The notes: generated from the sequence alone by a model not told the origin. A stretch of 64,000 bases of DNA from an uncultured Lactobacillus sp. (GCA_905204935.1 CAJLBJ010000002.1:1-64000); one strand, 5' to 3'; counted from the first letter of the stretch, positions 41,229 to 49,575 are shown. Program-made: numbers and translations.

Positions 41229-41276
41229 AAAAGAAAGTCTATGAAAAAATTTTTTCGTAGGCTTTCTTTTTGATTA
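41229..41276 (+). terminator. terminator of the ABC/LytTR operon; direct-repeat copy 2
   Basis: A hairpin AAAGAAAGTCTATG.../CGTAGGCTTTCTTT with a T-run. It matches the terminator at 38085-38130 almost base for base (a two-base indel in the A/T loop and two substitutions). Confidence 0.9.
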
Positions 41277-41291
41277 CAAACTAAAAGTACC

Positions 41292-41513
41292 TTAAGTATC
41301 TTTTATGAAATAAAAAAAGCCCAAAGTAAGTAACAAGACAAAAGGCAGATAAAGTGCTTGAAAATTTTGCATGACACACATACAACTTAAGGTTACAAAT
41401 AATATAAAACTCCCACGCTTTTTTCTTAATTTTACAAGCAAAGGATGATTTCTAAAGACTTTTGAAATTATAAAACCTAGTAATAAAATTAACGCTAAAA
41501 TTATAAAGCGTAT
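41292..41513 (-). pseudogene. small two-helix membrane protein ORF with ATA in place of a start codon
   Basis: An open frame of 73 codons: a hydrophobic N-terminal helix (IRFIILALILLLGFIISKVF), a basic loop (KLRKKRG), two more hydrophobic stretches (FILFVTLSCMCV and YLPFVLLLTLGFFYF) and an end at TAA. An AGGGAGA lies seven bases upstream, but the codon at the right place is ATA. No ATG, GTG or TTG exists between the RBS and the first helix. The simplest reading is a gene that lost its start by ATG to ATA; initiation at ATA is less likely. No family recognised. Confidence 0.5.
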
Positions 41514-41560
41514 AAAGTTTTCTCCCTAAAAAGTTACGTTATGGAAAACTAAACAAGCTT

Positions 41561-41574
41561 AACTACATGTAGTT
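41561..41574. promoter_or_regulatory. 14-bp palindrome, possible operator
   Basis: AACTACATGTAGTT is a perfect palindrome 47 bases upstream of the ATA-start ORF on the minus strand. It could be a binding site for a dimeric regulator. Apart from this and the small ORF I see nothing in 41277-41714. Confidence 0.4.
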
Positions 41575-41714
41575 GTTAACATTAAACGTCACGACATATC
41601 TGAATTTTTTAATCATTATTAAATTAAAAAAATAGTACGTATCAATTCTTTAAAAAGTACTTAACATGCTAAAAATCAAAAAAGATGACGCCTTAAGACG
41701 CCATCTCAATAGTA

Positions 41715-42674
41715 TTATTTAACGATAAAACTTACTTCATAGTCTTTAGTTGCATCGATACGATAAGGGGCTGTGACATCAGTTCCCCAACTATCAATCC
41801 CCCCGACACCGCGGACTTTAGCGTAGACGCATAAAACGGTGCGTCGGGCAGGTGGGAGTTCTTCTTGGTGCGTTGCAAATTCGAGTTCTTCGGCTTTATA
41901 AGGAAGTGCCGAAAAAGCAAATGGTGCTTGATCTTGCAAGATTTCTAAGCTAAATTCATTTTTTGTTTGATCGGCATTATTTAAAGTTTGCTCACGCACG
42001 ATTTTTACAGCTTTGCTTTGCATATGCATGCCACATTCTTGCGGAACTAGATAAGGGGTGACCGGCAAGCCTGCGATACGATAAGTGCCAGGGATGCCAC
42101 CGGCTAAACGATCGGGATAAGTTTCACCGCTCAGTCCTTCGTATTCAAAGTATTTAGCGGGTGTAGGCATGATGAAACGCACTCCGAGTGCAGGTAATTC
42201 TGGTAAGCCTTCTTGACCAAAGTAGTGCATGCTAACTTTCATTTCGGCTTGAGCATTAATCGTATAGCTGATAACAACGCTTGTTTGAGGCACTGTATTG
42301 ATTGCTAATGTAAAAGAGATGGTTATCTCCTCAGCTGTTTCAGCGTTACTGTAGCGATTGTTAGTAGGGGCTGTGGGCAATTGAATTGATTGTCCATCGA
42401 TTGTGACCGTTGTTTTGCTTAGCTTTTGTTTCAAACTAGCTCCTAACCACATGTTAGACTGAAAATCAAAGCCACAGCCGCGATCATTATCGGTCATAGC
42501 ACGCCAAAAAACGGGTTTAACTTCCCGATAGAGCCATTCTTTACCACCTTTGTTTAAAGATTCGAGGCCGCCTTTCACATAAGAAAAGATATAATGAGTA
42601 TCTTTGGCCTTAACTCCAAGCGTGTAATCGCCAAAGATAAGGCTAAGTTTATTAGTAGTTGCGGTATTTTCCAT
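41715..42674 (-). CDS. lacM: beta-galactosidase small subunit LacM
   Basis: 319 residues, the C-terminal (Bgal small chain) part of a GH2 beta-galactosidase, as a separate subunit. Conserved motifs include RPVFWRAMTDNDRG (here KPVFWRAMTDNDRG) and GLSGETYPDR. I start at the ATG at 42674 (MENTATTNKL), eleven bases after GCAGGAGG. The longer open frame upstream only reads through lacL in another frame. It overlaps the end of lacL by 23 bases, the classic LacLM layout, so translation is coupled. Both subunits are needed for lactose hydrolysis and galacto-oligosaccharide synthesis. Confidence 0.94.
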   Translation of the reverse strand: MENTATTNKLSLIFGDYTLGVKAKDTHYIFSYVKGGLESLNKGGKEWLYREVKPVFWRAMTDNDRGCGFDFQSNMWLGASLKQKLSKTTVTIDGQSIQLPTAPTNNRYSNAETAEEITISFTLAINTVPQTSVVISYTINAQAEMKVSMHYFGQEGLPELPALGVRFIMPTPAKYFEYEGLSGETYPDRLAGGIPGTYRIAGLPVTPYLVPQECGMHMQSKAVKIVREQTLNNADQTKNEFSLEILQDQAPFAFSALPYKAEELEFATHQEELPPARRTVLCVYAKVRGVGGIDSWGTDVTAPYRIDATKDYEVSFIVK

Positions 42675-44535
42675 AGTAGTACTTGACCTCCTGCATTGCT
42701 GGTTTAGCTTGTCCATCGGCAAAGACGATCCCGTTGCCGGAAAATTCATAGTCACTTGGCCGATCGTCAAAGTCACCACCGTAACGTAAAACATCTTGTC
42801 CGGTGATTTCATCTTTAACGAAGATTGCTTGGTCTTTAAAGTCCCAAATATAGCCACCTTGATACATTTCGTATTTATCGAGTAGTTGCATATAATCATT
42901 CATCCCGCCTAAAGAGTTCCCCATGTCATGCATGTATTCGCACAAGATAAATGGTTTTTTAGCCTTAGTCGTCAGATATTCTTCGATAGCTGCAGGATGA
43001 GCATACATACAACTCTTGATGTCTGAGATGCAATCTTCAAATTCAGGATTGTTGAAGTTACCTTCATAATGCACTAAGCGTGAAGGATCGACTTGTTTGA
43101 AATACTCATTCATCAAGCGTAAGCCTTCTTGGGCATAAGATTCATTGCCTAATGACCAAAAAAGGATACTTGGATGATTTTTAAAGGTTTCAAAATTGGT
43201 TTTAGCACGATCTAACACGGCACCAAACCACTGTGAAATATTTCCCGGGACATTATAAGAAGGCTCGATACCGACAGGTTTTTGCCAGGTTCCATGCGTT
43301 TCAAGATTGGTTTCAGCCATCAAATGAATGCCGGCTTGGTCGCATAAGAAATACCATGGAATTTGGTTAGAATAATGTGAAGTCCGCACCCCATTGATAT
43401 TAGCTTGCTTGATAATTTCTAAGTCGGCTTGCATATCGGCTAAATCAATCGCGCGGCCTTTGGCGGGATGCCATTCGTGGCGGTTGACACCATTGATGAT
43501 CAGCCGCTTTCCGTTTAGATACATCACTTTATCTTTTAGACAAATTTCGCGAAAACCAAAGTCATATTCGCTGTATTCGCAAAGTGTCTGGTCTGCGGTG
43601 AGCATTTCTAATTGAAGCTTATAAAGATTAGGTTGATAATGATCCCAAAGCAAGATATCGCTAAATTCGCCAAAGTCAAGGGTCGTTTCTTTAGCGAGAC
43701 CTTGGGTAAGTTGTGTTAAAAGTTGGCCGTCTGGTGTAAAGACGCTAGCTTTAACGACGGCATTTGGTGTGACGTTGGCAAACTTGAGTTGTGCGCTAAG
43801 TCGTCCGCTGCGATAATCGGAATTGACAGTTGGTTTTAGCCATAAGTCAGCGAGATGGTTTTGACCAAATGCTAGCAAGCTGACGTTACGAAAAATCCCA
43901 AAAAATCTAAAGAAGTCTTGATCTTCAAGGTAAGCGGCCGTACTTCTTTGATAAACCGCCACGGCTAAATGATTAACCCTATCATAATTAAGATAAGGTG
44001 TTAAATCAAATTCGCTTGGGGTAAAAGAATCTTCGGCATAACCGACGAAGTGACCATTTAACCAGAGATAAAAGGCTTGTTCGACCCCTTCAAAGCGAAT
44101 AAGCACATTTTTAGTGCGCCAGGATTGTTTTAAGGTAAACTCTTTGCGATAACAGCCGATATGATTATCTAAAGCTTGCGCAAATAAAGTTACTTGGTTT
44201 TGGCTGGTAAAAGGAGGCCGTCTGAATTCATGACCTTCCCAAGGATACATCGTGTTGATGTAGTGAAGTTTATTGAAACCAGCCATTTCGATATGCTGGG
44301 GAACGGTTATTTGTGTAAAGTCAGTTAATGCAAAATCAGGTTGTTCAAAACCAGTAGGATAAGTGCGGTAATTTTGAGCATAATAAAAATCCCACAGACC
44401 GTTTAATGATTGGCTAAGCGATGAGCCCTCAGTTACTTCTTGTTTAGTAGCATACCAGCTATGGTCACTGTGGGCAGGCAGTTGATTGACCCGAAACACT
44501 TGCGGATCATCTAGCCATTGTAAGTTAGCTTCCAT
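42652..44535 (-). CDS. lacL: beta-galactosidase large subunit LacL
   Basis: 627 residues with GH2 sugar-binding, immunoglobulin-like and TIM-barrel domains in order. The catalytic acid/base is about E465 (WSLGNES) and the nucleophile about E533 (LCEYMHDMGNS). It ends before the small-chain domain, which is encoded by lacM. ATG follows GAAGG. A promoter with TTGACA lies upstream. No lactose permease or lac regulator is adjacent, so sugar uptake must be encoded elsewhere. Confidence 0.95.
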   Translation of the reverse strand: MEANLQWLDDPQVFRVNQLPAHSDHSWYATKQEVTEGSSLSQSLNGLWDFYYAQNYRTYPTGFEQPDFALTDFTQITVPQHIEMAGFNKLHYINTMYPWEGHEFRRPPFTSQNQVTLFAQALDNHIGCYRKEFTLKQSWRTKNVLIRFEGVEQAFYLWLNGHFVGYAEDSFTPSEFDLTPYLNYDRVNHLAVAVYQRSTAAYLEDQDFFRFFGIFRNVSLLAFGQNHLADLWLKPTVNSDYRSGRLSAQLKFANVTPNAVVKASVFTPDGQLLTQLTQGLAKETTLDFGEFSDILLWDHYQPNLYKLQLEMLTADQTLCEYSEYDFGFREICLKDKVMYLNGKRLIINGVNRHEWHPAKGRAIDLADMQADLEIIKQANINGVRTSHYSNQIPWYFLCDQAGIHLMAETNLETHGTWQKPVGIEPSYNVPGNISQWFGAVLDRAKTNFETFKNHPSILFWSLGNESYAQEGLRLMNEYFKQVDPSRLVHYEGNFNNPEFEDCISDIKSCMYAHPAAIEEYLTTKAKKPFILCEYMHDMGNSLGGMNDYMQLLDKYEMYQGGYIWDFKDQAIFVKDEITGQDVLRYGGDFDDRPSDYEFSGNGIVFADGQAKPAMQEVKYYYGKYRNY

Positions 44536-44565
44536 GTAAGATACCTTCTTTCGATGCGAGAAATC

Positions 44566-44589
44566 GGCTAAAAGAAAACGGTTTTAGCC
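44566..44589 (-). promoter_or_regulatory. inverted repeat / cre-like site downstream of the lacL -10 box
   Basis: GGCTAAAA (44566-44573) and TTTTAGCC (44582-44589) form a perfect 8-bp inverted repeat. Around its central CG the sequence AAGAAAACGGTTTTAG resembles a catabolite-responsive element with about three mismatches to WTGNNARCGNWWWCAW. Either reading, operator or 5' UTR hairpin, would place control directly after the transcription start. Confidence 0.5.
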
Positions 44590-44597
44590 ATACTTAG

Positions 44598-44627
44598 TGT
44601 ATACATTCTTTTGGATGGGTTTGTCAA
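44598..44627 (-). promoter_or_regulatory. lacL promoter
   Basis: On the minus strand: TTGACA (44622-44627), 18-base spacer, TATACA (44598-44603), about 60 bases before the lacL ATG. Confidence 0.8.
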
Positions 44628-44648
44628 GTTCTTTTTGTTTAGCATAAC

Positions 44649-44676
44649 AAAAAAGCCTCTATAAAAAGAGGCTTTT
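44649..44676 (-). terminator. terminator after the DUF4822 gene
   Basis: AAAAGCCTCT/AGAGGCTTTT stem with T-run on the minus strand, just after the stop codon. Confidence 0.9.
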
Positions 44677-44680
44677 GTCT

Positions 44681-45595
44681 TTAGAAACTAAATTTAGGTG
44701 TCAAATCACCCTTGTAAGGAACATGTTCTACATAAACGGTTGTTGGTTGGCCATCAAGCCCGGTACCCATTCGTTTATAAGTGAATTTTTGTGGATTAAA
44801 TTCGGTTAATTCTAAGACTGCACCATATTTTTTTTGACCTAAAGAAACATGGGCACGAATCTTGTTGTTAGCAAGGACTGCAAAGTAGCCGAAGTCGCCT
44901 TTAGATTGACCGGTTTGTGGGTTGAAAAATTCATACTTGTTGGTTTTAGCATCAAACTTAGCCAAGCTGATGAATTGTTGGTTTTGTGCGGTCACATCGT
45001 TGCCATCTTGATCGACAACTTTTTGGCCTTGCCAGAGTGTTTTAGCCAATAAAGCAGCACCGTCAGTCTTTTTTACAATCTTACCGGTTTTAGCGGTTAA
45101 TTTTTCTTTTGGTGTGCTAAATTTCAGCTTGATTTTGGTGTAAGGTACGTGTTCGACAAAAACTTCGGTAGGTTGCCCGTTTTGATCTTTGCCCATCCGC
45201 TTGTAGGTGAACTTCTTAGCCGAAACTTTGATCAAATCAACGACGGCTTGATAGTTTTTGGTTTGTGAAATCAAGATGCGTTTCTTACCATCGGCAGTTA
45301 TAAAGAAGATGCCAGCATCACCGCGCGATTGTTTGGTCTTTTTGTCGAAAAATTCGTAACGACCACTGACCTTGTCGTATTTGGCCAGGCCGATAAATTC
45401 TTGATTTTCTTTGGTTAAATCGTGGTGTTGCTTGTCATAAACCTTAGTTCCTTGCCAAGCTGTACTTGTTAAAATGTTGGTCTTTTTTTGACCTTGAGTC
45501 AGTGTTTTTTTGGCTTGAATTTTATCCGTACCAAATATCAAAAATAAGCCAACGACACTTAAAAGTGTAATAAATGTTAAAAAATATTTTTTCAT
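44681..45595 (-). CDS. secreted protein with two DUF4822 domains
   Basis: 304 residues. An N-terminal signal peptide (basic MKKYF, hydrophobic core to about residue 23, then GTDKIQA and probable cleavage near 28); no lipobox cysteine and no cell-wall sorting motif, so it is secreted or loosely bound. Two homologous repeats of about 115 residues follow (about 43-155 and 185-300), each with WQG, a YEFF...G(Q/R)..GD..(Y/F)F segment, FTYKRMG and VEHVPY. This is the DUF4822 family, of unknown function. ATG follows AGGGATGGGA. It is divergent from a two-component system 109 bases away, which may control it. Confidence 0.82.
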   Translation of the reverse strand: MKKYFLTFITLLSVVGLFLIFGTDKIQAKKTLTQGQKKTNILTSTAWQGTKVYDKQHHDLTKENQEFIGLAKYDKVSGRYEFFDKKTKQSRGDAGIFFITADGKKRILISQTKNYQAVVDLIKVSAKKFTYKRMGKDQNGQPTEVFVEHVPYTKIKLKFSTPKEKLTAKTGKIVKKTDGAALLAKTLWQGQKVVDQDGNDVTAQNQQFISLAKFDAKTNKYEFFNPQTGQSKGDFGYFAVLANNKIRAHVSLGQKKYGAVLELTEFNPQKFTYKRMGTGLDGQPTTVYVEHVPYKGDLTPKFSF

Positions 45596-45627
45596 CTTTA
45601 TCCCATCCCTTTATTTTTGATACATTT

Positions 45628-45636
45628 AGCATAACA
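45628..45636 (-). promoter_or_regulatory. extended -10 promoter of the DUF4822 gene
   Basis: On the minus strand, TGt-TATGCT (hexamer 45628-45633), about 33 bases before the DUF4822 ATG. The -35 region is poor, as usual for extended -10 or activated promoters. Confidence 0.45.
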
Positions 45637-45660
45637 GGTTAAAATAAACTTGAACTGGCT

Positions 45661-45681
45661 AAAAAATGAACAAAAAATGAA
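45661..45681 (+). promoter_or_regulatory. tandem 11-bp direct repeat, possible response-regulator site
   Basis: AAAAAATGAA occurs at 45661-45670 and 45672-45681, one helical turn apart, followed by a partial third unit (AATGAG). OmpR-family regulators bind tandem half-sites at this spacing. It lies in the divergent region between the DUF4822 gene and the histidine kinase gene, 24 bases before the latter. Confidence 0.5.
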
Positions 45682-45704
45682 TAATGAGTTATAGGGGGAG
45701 TAAA

Positions 45705-47186
45705 ATGACGATTAAACGGCGGTTTTTGTTGACGTATGTAGGGGCAATTATAATCACGTTAACATCAATTGTGGGAATTTTAGCTTTAAGCTCATATACA
45801 ACTTTAGGTAAGGTGCCAACATTGACACAAGCCTATAAAATGTTAACGCAACAGCGTGATATAAGTCCTAAAGAAGAAAAAAGTTATGCTGAACTAGTTA
45901 AGTTGGCGCAACAAACGCCGACAATTTTAGTAGATCCTCAGGCTACTAAATTACAAGAAAAATTGACTGAAATCGAGCAAAAAGGTTTGCTAGTGGCGTT
46001 ACGCAAGCAAGATTATTTTTCATATTATTCACCAGAATTGGTGGAAAAATCTTTGTATGTGCATGCGCCAGATTATGAATTAAATAATCTGCATCCGACC
46101 GGAACTTTAGATAATGCTGGGCGACTGTATCGCTACTTGAAATTTGACTTTCGTTATCCCGACCAAAGCAAGGGGAGCATTTTTATTTTGAAGCGTGAAA
46201 GTAATTTGTTTGAGTTTTTTACGCGCTGGGGCATCTGGGTGATTATCACGATTATTGCCTTAGGAATTTGGGCGGCCTGGTGGTTAAACCGGCGCTTACA
46301 AAAATCAACGATTACGCCGCTAGAACAACTCGGACGGGCCAGCCAAGAGTTTCGGCCCTTGGAATTTGCACCTAAACAAAAAGTTTCTTATGAAGTCAAA
46401 CAACTCCAAGAAAGTTTTAATCAATCGTGGCATGAATTAAAAGAAGCGGCTAGGCAACAAGAACAATCGGAACAAAAGAAAAAAGAATTGCTGGCCAATA
46501 TCTCGCATGACTTAAAAACGCCGATGACTTCAATCATCGGTTATGTCGAAGGCTTGCTTGATGGAGTGGCCAACACTCCGCAAAAGCAACGACACTATTT
46601 AGAAGTCATTCATGCCAAAAGTTTGAGTTTAAATGAGTTATTAGAGGAATTGTTTTTGTATACTAAGCTTGATAGTGGTGAAATGTCGTTAAAATTAAAG
46701 AAAATCGATTTGAGTGAACTTGTCAAACAAACGCTGACGCAAGCCACTAAGGAACAAGATTTTGAACTACGGTTGGAAATCTTAGATCAACCATTGAATA
46801 TCTTAGGGGATGCTTTTCAATTGAAGCGCGCCTTGACTAATTTGTTACAAAATAGCTTAAAATTTGCAGATCCTACCAAAGAAAAGTGCTGCATTACGGC
46901 GAAATTAAGCCGTGCTGATAAGTTGGCGCGCCTAGATTTTAGCGATAACGGCATAGGAATTGCTAAAGAAGAGTTAGACTATGTTTTTGAAAGATTTTAT
47001 CGAGTAGATAAGGCACGCAGTATCAAAGGCAGCGGGCTAGGTTTAAGCATCGTCAAACAAATTATTGATAAGCAACAAGGAAAAGTAGAGTTAACCAGCC
47101 AATTACATGTTGGAACGACGGTAAGTATTTATTTGCCGTTATTAAAAAAGGAGGGGACAGATGAACGCCAAAGTATTAATAATTGA
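45705..47186 (+). CDS. sensor histidine kinase
   Basis: 493 residues. TM1 about 8-30, an extracytoplasmic domain of about 145 residues, TM2 about 174-194, a HAMP-like linker, HisKA with H268 in ANISHDLKTPMTSIIGY, then HATPase with N-box (NLLQNSLKFA), G1 (DNGIGIA), F-box (FERFYR) and G2 (GSGLGLSIV). ATG 45705 follows AGGGGGAG; an ATG seven codons upstream lacks an RBS. The gene overlaps the regulator gene by 26 bases. The order kinase-then-regulator is the reverse of the most common one. The signal is unknown. Confidence 0.92.
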   Translation: MTIKRRFLLTYVGAIIITLTSIVGILALSSYTTLGKVPTLTQAYKMLTQQRDISPKEEKSYAELVKLAQQTPTILVDPQATKLQEKLTEIEQKGLLVALRKQDYFSYYSPELVEKSLYVHAPDYELNNLHPTGTLDNAGRLYRYLKFDFRYPDQSKGSIFILKRESNLFEFFTRWGIWVIITIIALGIWAAWWLNRRLQKSTITPLEQLGRASQEFRPLEFAPKQKVSYEVKQLQESFNQSWHELKEAARQQEQSEQKKKELLANISHDLKTPMTSIIGYVEGLLDGVANTPQKQRHYLEVIHAKSLSLNELLEELFLYTKLDSGEMSLKLKKIDLSELVKQTLTQATKEQDFELRLEILDQPLNILGDAFQLKRALTNLLQNSLKFADPTKEKCCITAKLSRADKLARLDFSDNGIGIAKEELDYVFERFYRVDKARSIKGSGLGLSIVKQIIDKQQGKVELTSQLHVGTTVSIYLPLLKKEGTDERQSINN

Positions 47187-47856
47187 AGACGATACAAGCA
47201 TTGCGCAACTGCAACGTGATTATTTAGAGATTAATGGTTTTACCGTTGAATTGGTAAACGATGGGCAAAGCGGCTTGCATTTGGCTTTAAAACAAGAATT
47301 TGATCTGATTATTGTCGATGTCATGTTGCCAGGGCTTGATGGCTTTGAAATCTGTCGGCAAATTCGTCAACAAAAACAAACGCCAATCATGATTGTTTCG
47401 GCTAAAAAAGAAGATATCGATAAGGTGCGTGGACTAGGGCTAGGAGCTAACGATTATTTAAGCAAACCATTTAGTCCAAATGAATTAGTGGCGCGTGTCA
47501 AAGCGCATATCACGCGTTATCGCAGCGTTACTACAGCTGTTAGTGCCCCTATTTTAGAAAATAAGGAACTTAAAATAGAGTTAGCGGCCCATAAGGTTTT
47601 TGTTTTAGAAAAAGAAATCACCTTAACAACTAAGGAATATCAATTGCTGGTCTTTTTGATGCAACATCCTAATCGGGTCTGGCAAAAAGAACAATTATTC
47701 GAACAAGTCTGGGGGATGGATTCGTTGGATACAGAAGTGTCGACTGTGGTCGTGCATATCAAACGGATTCGTGCAAAGTTAAGGCAAGCAGGTTTAAATG
47801 AAGGGCCAATCGAAACCTTGTGGGGCAGTGGCTATCGTTTTAATAAAGAGGTGTGA
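47161..47856 (+). CDS. OmpR-family response regulator
   Basis: 231 residues: a receiver domain with acidic pair E9/D10/D11, phospho-acceptor D53 (IVDVMLPG) and the conserved lysine in DYLSKPF, then a winged-helix C-terminal domain (LTTKEYQLLVFLMQHPNRVW ... TVVVHIKRIRAKL). ATG lies in the 3' end of the kinase gene after AGGAGGGG. Likely targets are the divergent DUF4822 gene and its own operon through the 11-bp direct repeats. Confidence 0.94.
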   Translation: MNAKVLIIEDDTSIAQLQRDYLEINGFTVELVNDGQSGLHLALKQEFDLIIVDVMLPGLDGFEICRQIRQQKQTPIMIVSAKKEDIDKVRGLGLGANDYLSKPFSPNELVARVKAHITRYRSVTTAVSAPILENKELKIELAAHKVFVLEKEITLTTKEYQLLVFLMQHPNRVWQKEQLFEQVWGMDSLDTEVSTVVVHIKRIRAKLRQAGLNEGPIETLWGSGYRFNKEV

Positions 47857-47858
47857 AT

Positions 47859-48608
47859 ATGAATTATCAAGATATAAATGCAAAAGTAATCGATAAATGG
47901 TGTAATGAGGGCTGGCAATGGGGTCAAGCTATCAGTCACGAACAATATATAGCCGCTAAAAATGGCCACTGGGAGATGTTGTTGACGCCAACTAAACCTG
48001 TTCCACATGAATGGTTTGGCAATTTAAAGGATAAAGAAGTCTTTGGTTTGGCAAGTGGTGGCGGTCAACAGATGCCACTTTTTGCCGCTTTAGGTGCTAA
48101 GTGTACTGTTTTAGATTATTCAAAACAACAATGTCAAAGCGAACAAGAAGTTGCTCAACGCGAAAACTATGAGATTAAGATTTTGCAAGCCGATATGACT
48201 AAACCATTGCCATTTGCCGATGAGAGTTTTGATTTAATTTTTCATCCAGTGTCAAACTGCTATGTCAAAGAAGTTAAGCCAATTTTTAAAGAATGCTATC
48301 GAATTTTAAAGCCGGGTGGTATCTTTTTAGCTGGCTTGGATAATGGAATTAATTATATTTTTGATGAGCAAGAAGAAAAGATTAAATATAGTTTGCCATT
48401 TGATCCGACAAGTAACGAACAAGTCTATCAAGATAGTCTGAAAAACGATTGGGGAATTCAGTTTTCCCATACGCTAGAAGAACAAATTGGCGGTCAGCTC
48501 GAAGCCGGCTTTGTCTTGACTAACTTGTACGAAGATACCAACGGTGAAGGAAAATTACACGAACATAATGTACCATCATTTGTGGCAACAAGAGCGGTGA
48601 AAAGATGA
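47859..48608 (+). CDS. class I SAM-dependent methyltransferase
   Basis: 249 residues. Motif I is VFGLASGGGQQMPLFAALGA, the acidic loop LDYSKQQ, and motif IV/post-I blocks LQADMTKPLPFADESFDLIFHP and CYRILKPGG are clear. It is a Methyltransf_11-like small-molecule methyltransferase of unknown substrate. I use ATG 47859 after AAAGAGGTG. It begins 2 bases after the response regulator stop and overlaps the LysR gene by 4 bases (ATGA), so the three may share an operon. Confidence 0.87.
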   Translation: MNYQDINAKVIDKWCNEGWQWGQAISHEQYIAAKNGHWEMLLTPTKPVPHEWFGNLKDKEVFGLASGGGQQMPLFAALGAKCTVLDYSKQQCQSEQEVAQRENYEIKILQADMTKPLPFADESFDLIFHPVSNCYVKEVKPIFKECYRILKPGGIFLAGLDNGINYIFDEQEEKIKYSLPFDPTSNEQVYQDSLKNDWGIQFSHTLEEQIGGQLEAGFVLTNLYEDTNGEGKLHEHNVPSFVATRAVKR

Positions 48609-49480
48609 TAAGTTTATTGAAACTCAAATATTTTGTTGATGTAATTGAGACTGGCAGTTTTACTAAAGCAGGTAAGAAAAATCATATTGCTCAAACAAGT
48701 GTTACACAGCAAGTCAGAGAAATTGAAAAGTATTTCCAATGTACTTTAATTAATCGGAATGTTTTACCTGTTAGACCTACTAAAATAGGTGAAAGTCTAT
48801 ATCTTGAAGCTAAAAAGTTATTATTACAATATGAATTGCTAGAAAAACAAATGCAAGAAAAGCTGAATCAACAAGGCCCATTGAAAATAGCATATACTTC
48901 GGTAATCGATATGCAATTATTAAATAAGCTTCTCACTGGAAAAAATTCAGCAGAGCCATTGATGCTTCAAAAAGTTAAATTGGAGAATGCAGCGCGCGGT
49001 TTATTACAACGTGATTATGATTTTGTGATAACTTTTGATTCAGAATTTTACGATGAAGAAAAAATTACAACTTATGAATTAGCGGCTGGTAAATATGTAA
49101 TAGGTGTATCTATTGATCATCCATTGGCAACAAAAAAAGAAGTTACTTTAAAGGATGTATATAAATATCCTTTGATTATGCTAAATAAAGAAACTATCGG
49201 GAAATCTTATGATATTATGTTAGAACGTTCACAAAAAATTGGTATAAAACCGCAAATTGTTCAAACAGCAGATGATGTGGAAAGTGAAATTTTTATGATT
49301 GAGCATCAAAATTTAGTGGGTTTTTTCCCTGAAAATTATCCTTTGAGTAGCGATAAAAAAAGTCTGATATTTGTTCCTGTTGTTGATACACCACATGTCT
49401 ATAAGATTGTTTTGGCTTATCTAAGAGAAGAGCTTTCAAGTAAACAACAAGCTTTTTTACAGCACATCCATCAGATATAG
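48605..49480 (+). CDS. LysR-family transcriptional regulator
   Basis: 291 residues: N-terminal winged HTH (LKYFVDVIETGSFTKAGKKNHIAQTSVTQQ region, about 5-62) followed by a periplasmic-binding-like effector domain. ATG overlaps the methyltransferase stop. LysR proteins usually act on a neighbouring promoter; the gene downstream is an NmrA-type oxidoreductase, and a TGTG-N8-CACA element lies between them. AT content is higher than in the preceding genes. Confidence 0.9.
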   Translation: MISLLKLKYFVDVIETGSFTKAGKKNHIAQTSVTQQVREIEKYFQCTLINRNVLPVRPTKIGESLYLEAKKLLLQYELLEKQMQEKLNQQGPLKIAYTSVIDMQLLNKLLTGKNSAEPLMLQKVKLENAARGLLQRDYDFVITFDSEFYDEEKITTYELAAGKYVIGVSIDHPLATKKEVTLKDVYKYPLIMLNKETIGKSYDIMLERSQKIGIKPQIVQTADDVESEIFMIEHQNLVGFFPENYPLSSDKKSLIFVPVVDTPHVYKIVLAYLREELSSKQQAFLQHIHQI

Positions 49481-49518
49481 GTTTTTCCTATACCTAATCA
49501 AAAACCGATATTTCTATT

Positions 49519-49534
49519 TGTGTTAAATTTCACA
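49519..49534. promoter_or_regulatory. TGTG-N8-CACA element, possible LysR box
   Basis: TGTGTTAAATTTCACA has TGTG/CACA arms, fitting the T-N11-A type of LysR site. TATAAT boxes at 49535-49540 and 49546-49551 follow, the second with TTAAAT (49523-49528) as a weak -35, so the element overlaps the promoter region of the NmrA-like gene. Confidence 0.5.
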
Positions 49535-49575
49535 TATAATATAGATATAATTTGAATATCTGGAGGTATGTTGAA

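Noticed and set aside
36609..41714. Integrase, transposase or insertion-sequence ends in the accessory region
   Set aside because: None of the open frames reads as a recombinase and no terminal inverted repeats with target duplications were seen; only the flanking terminator repeats are clear.
42675..42899. Longer LacM reading frame extending into lacL
   Set aside because: The extra 75 residues are an out-of-frame reading of lacL; the ATG at 42674 has its own AGGAGG and matches known LacM starts.
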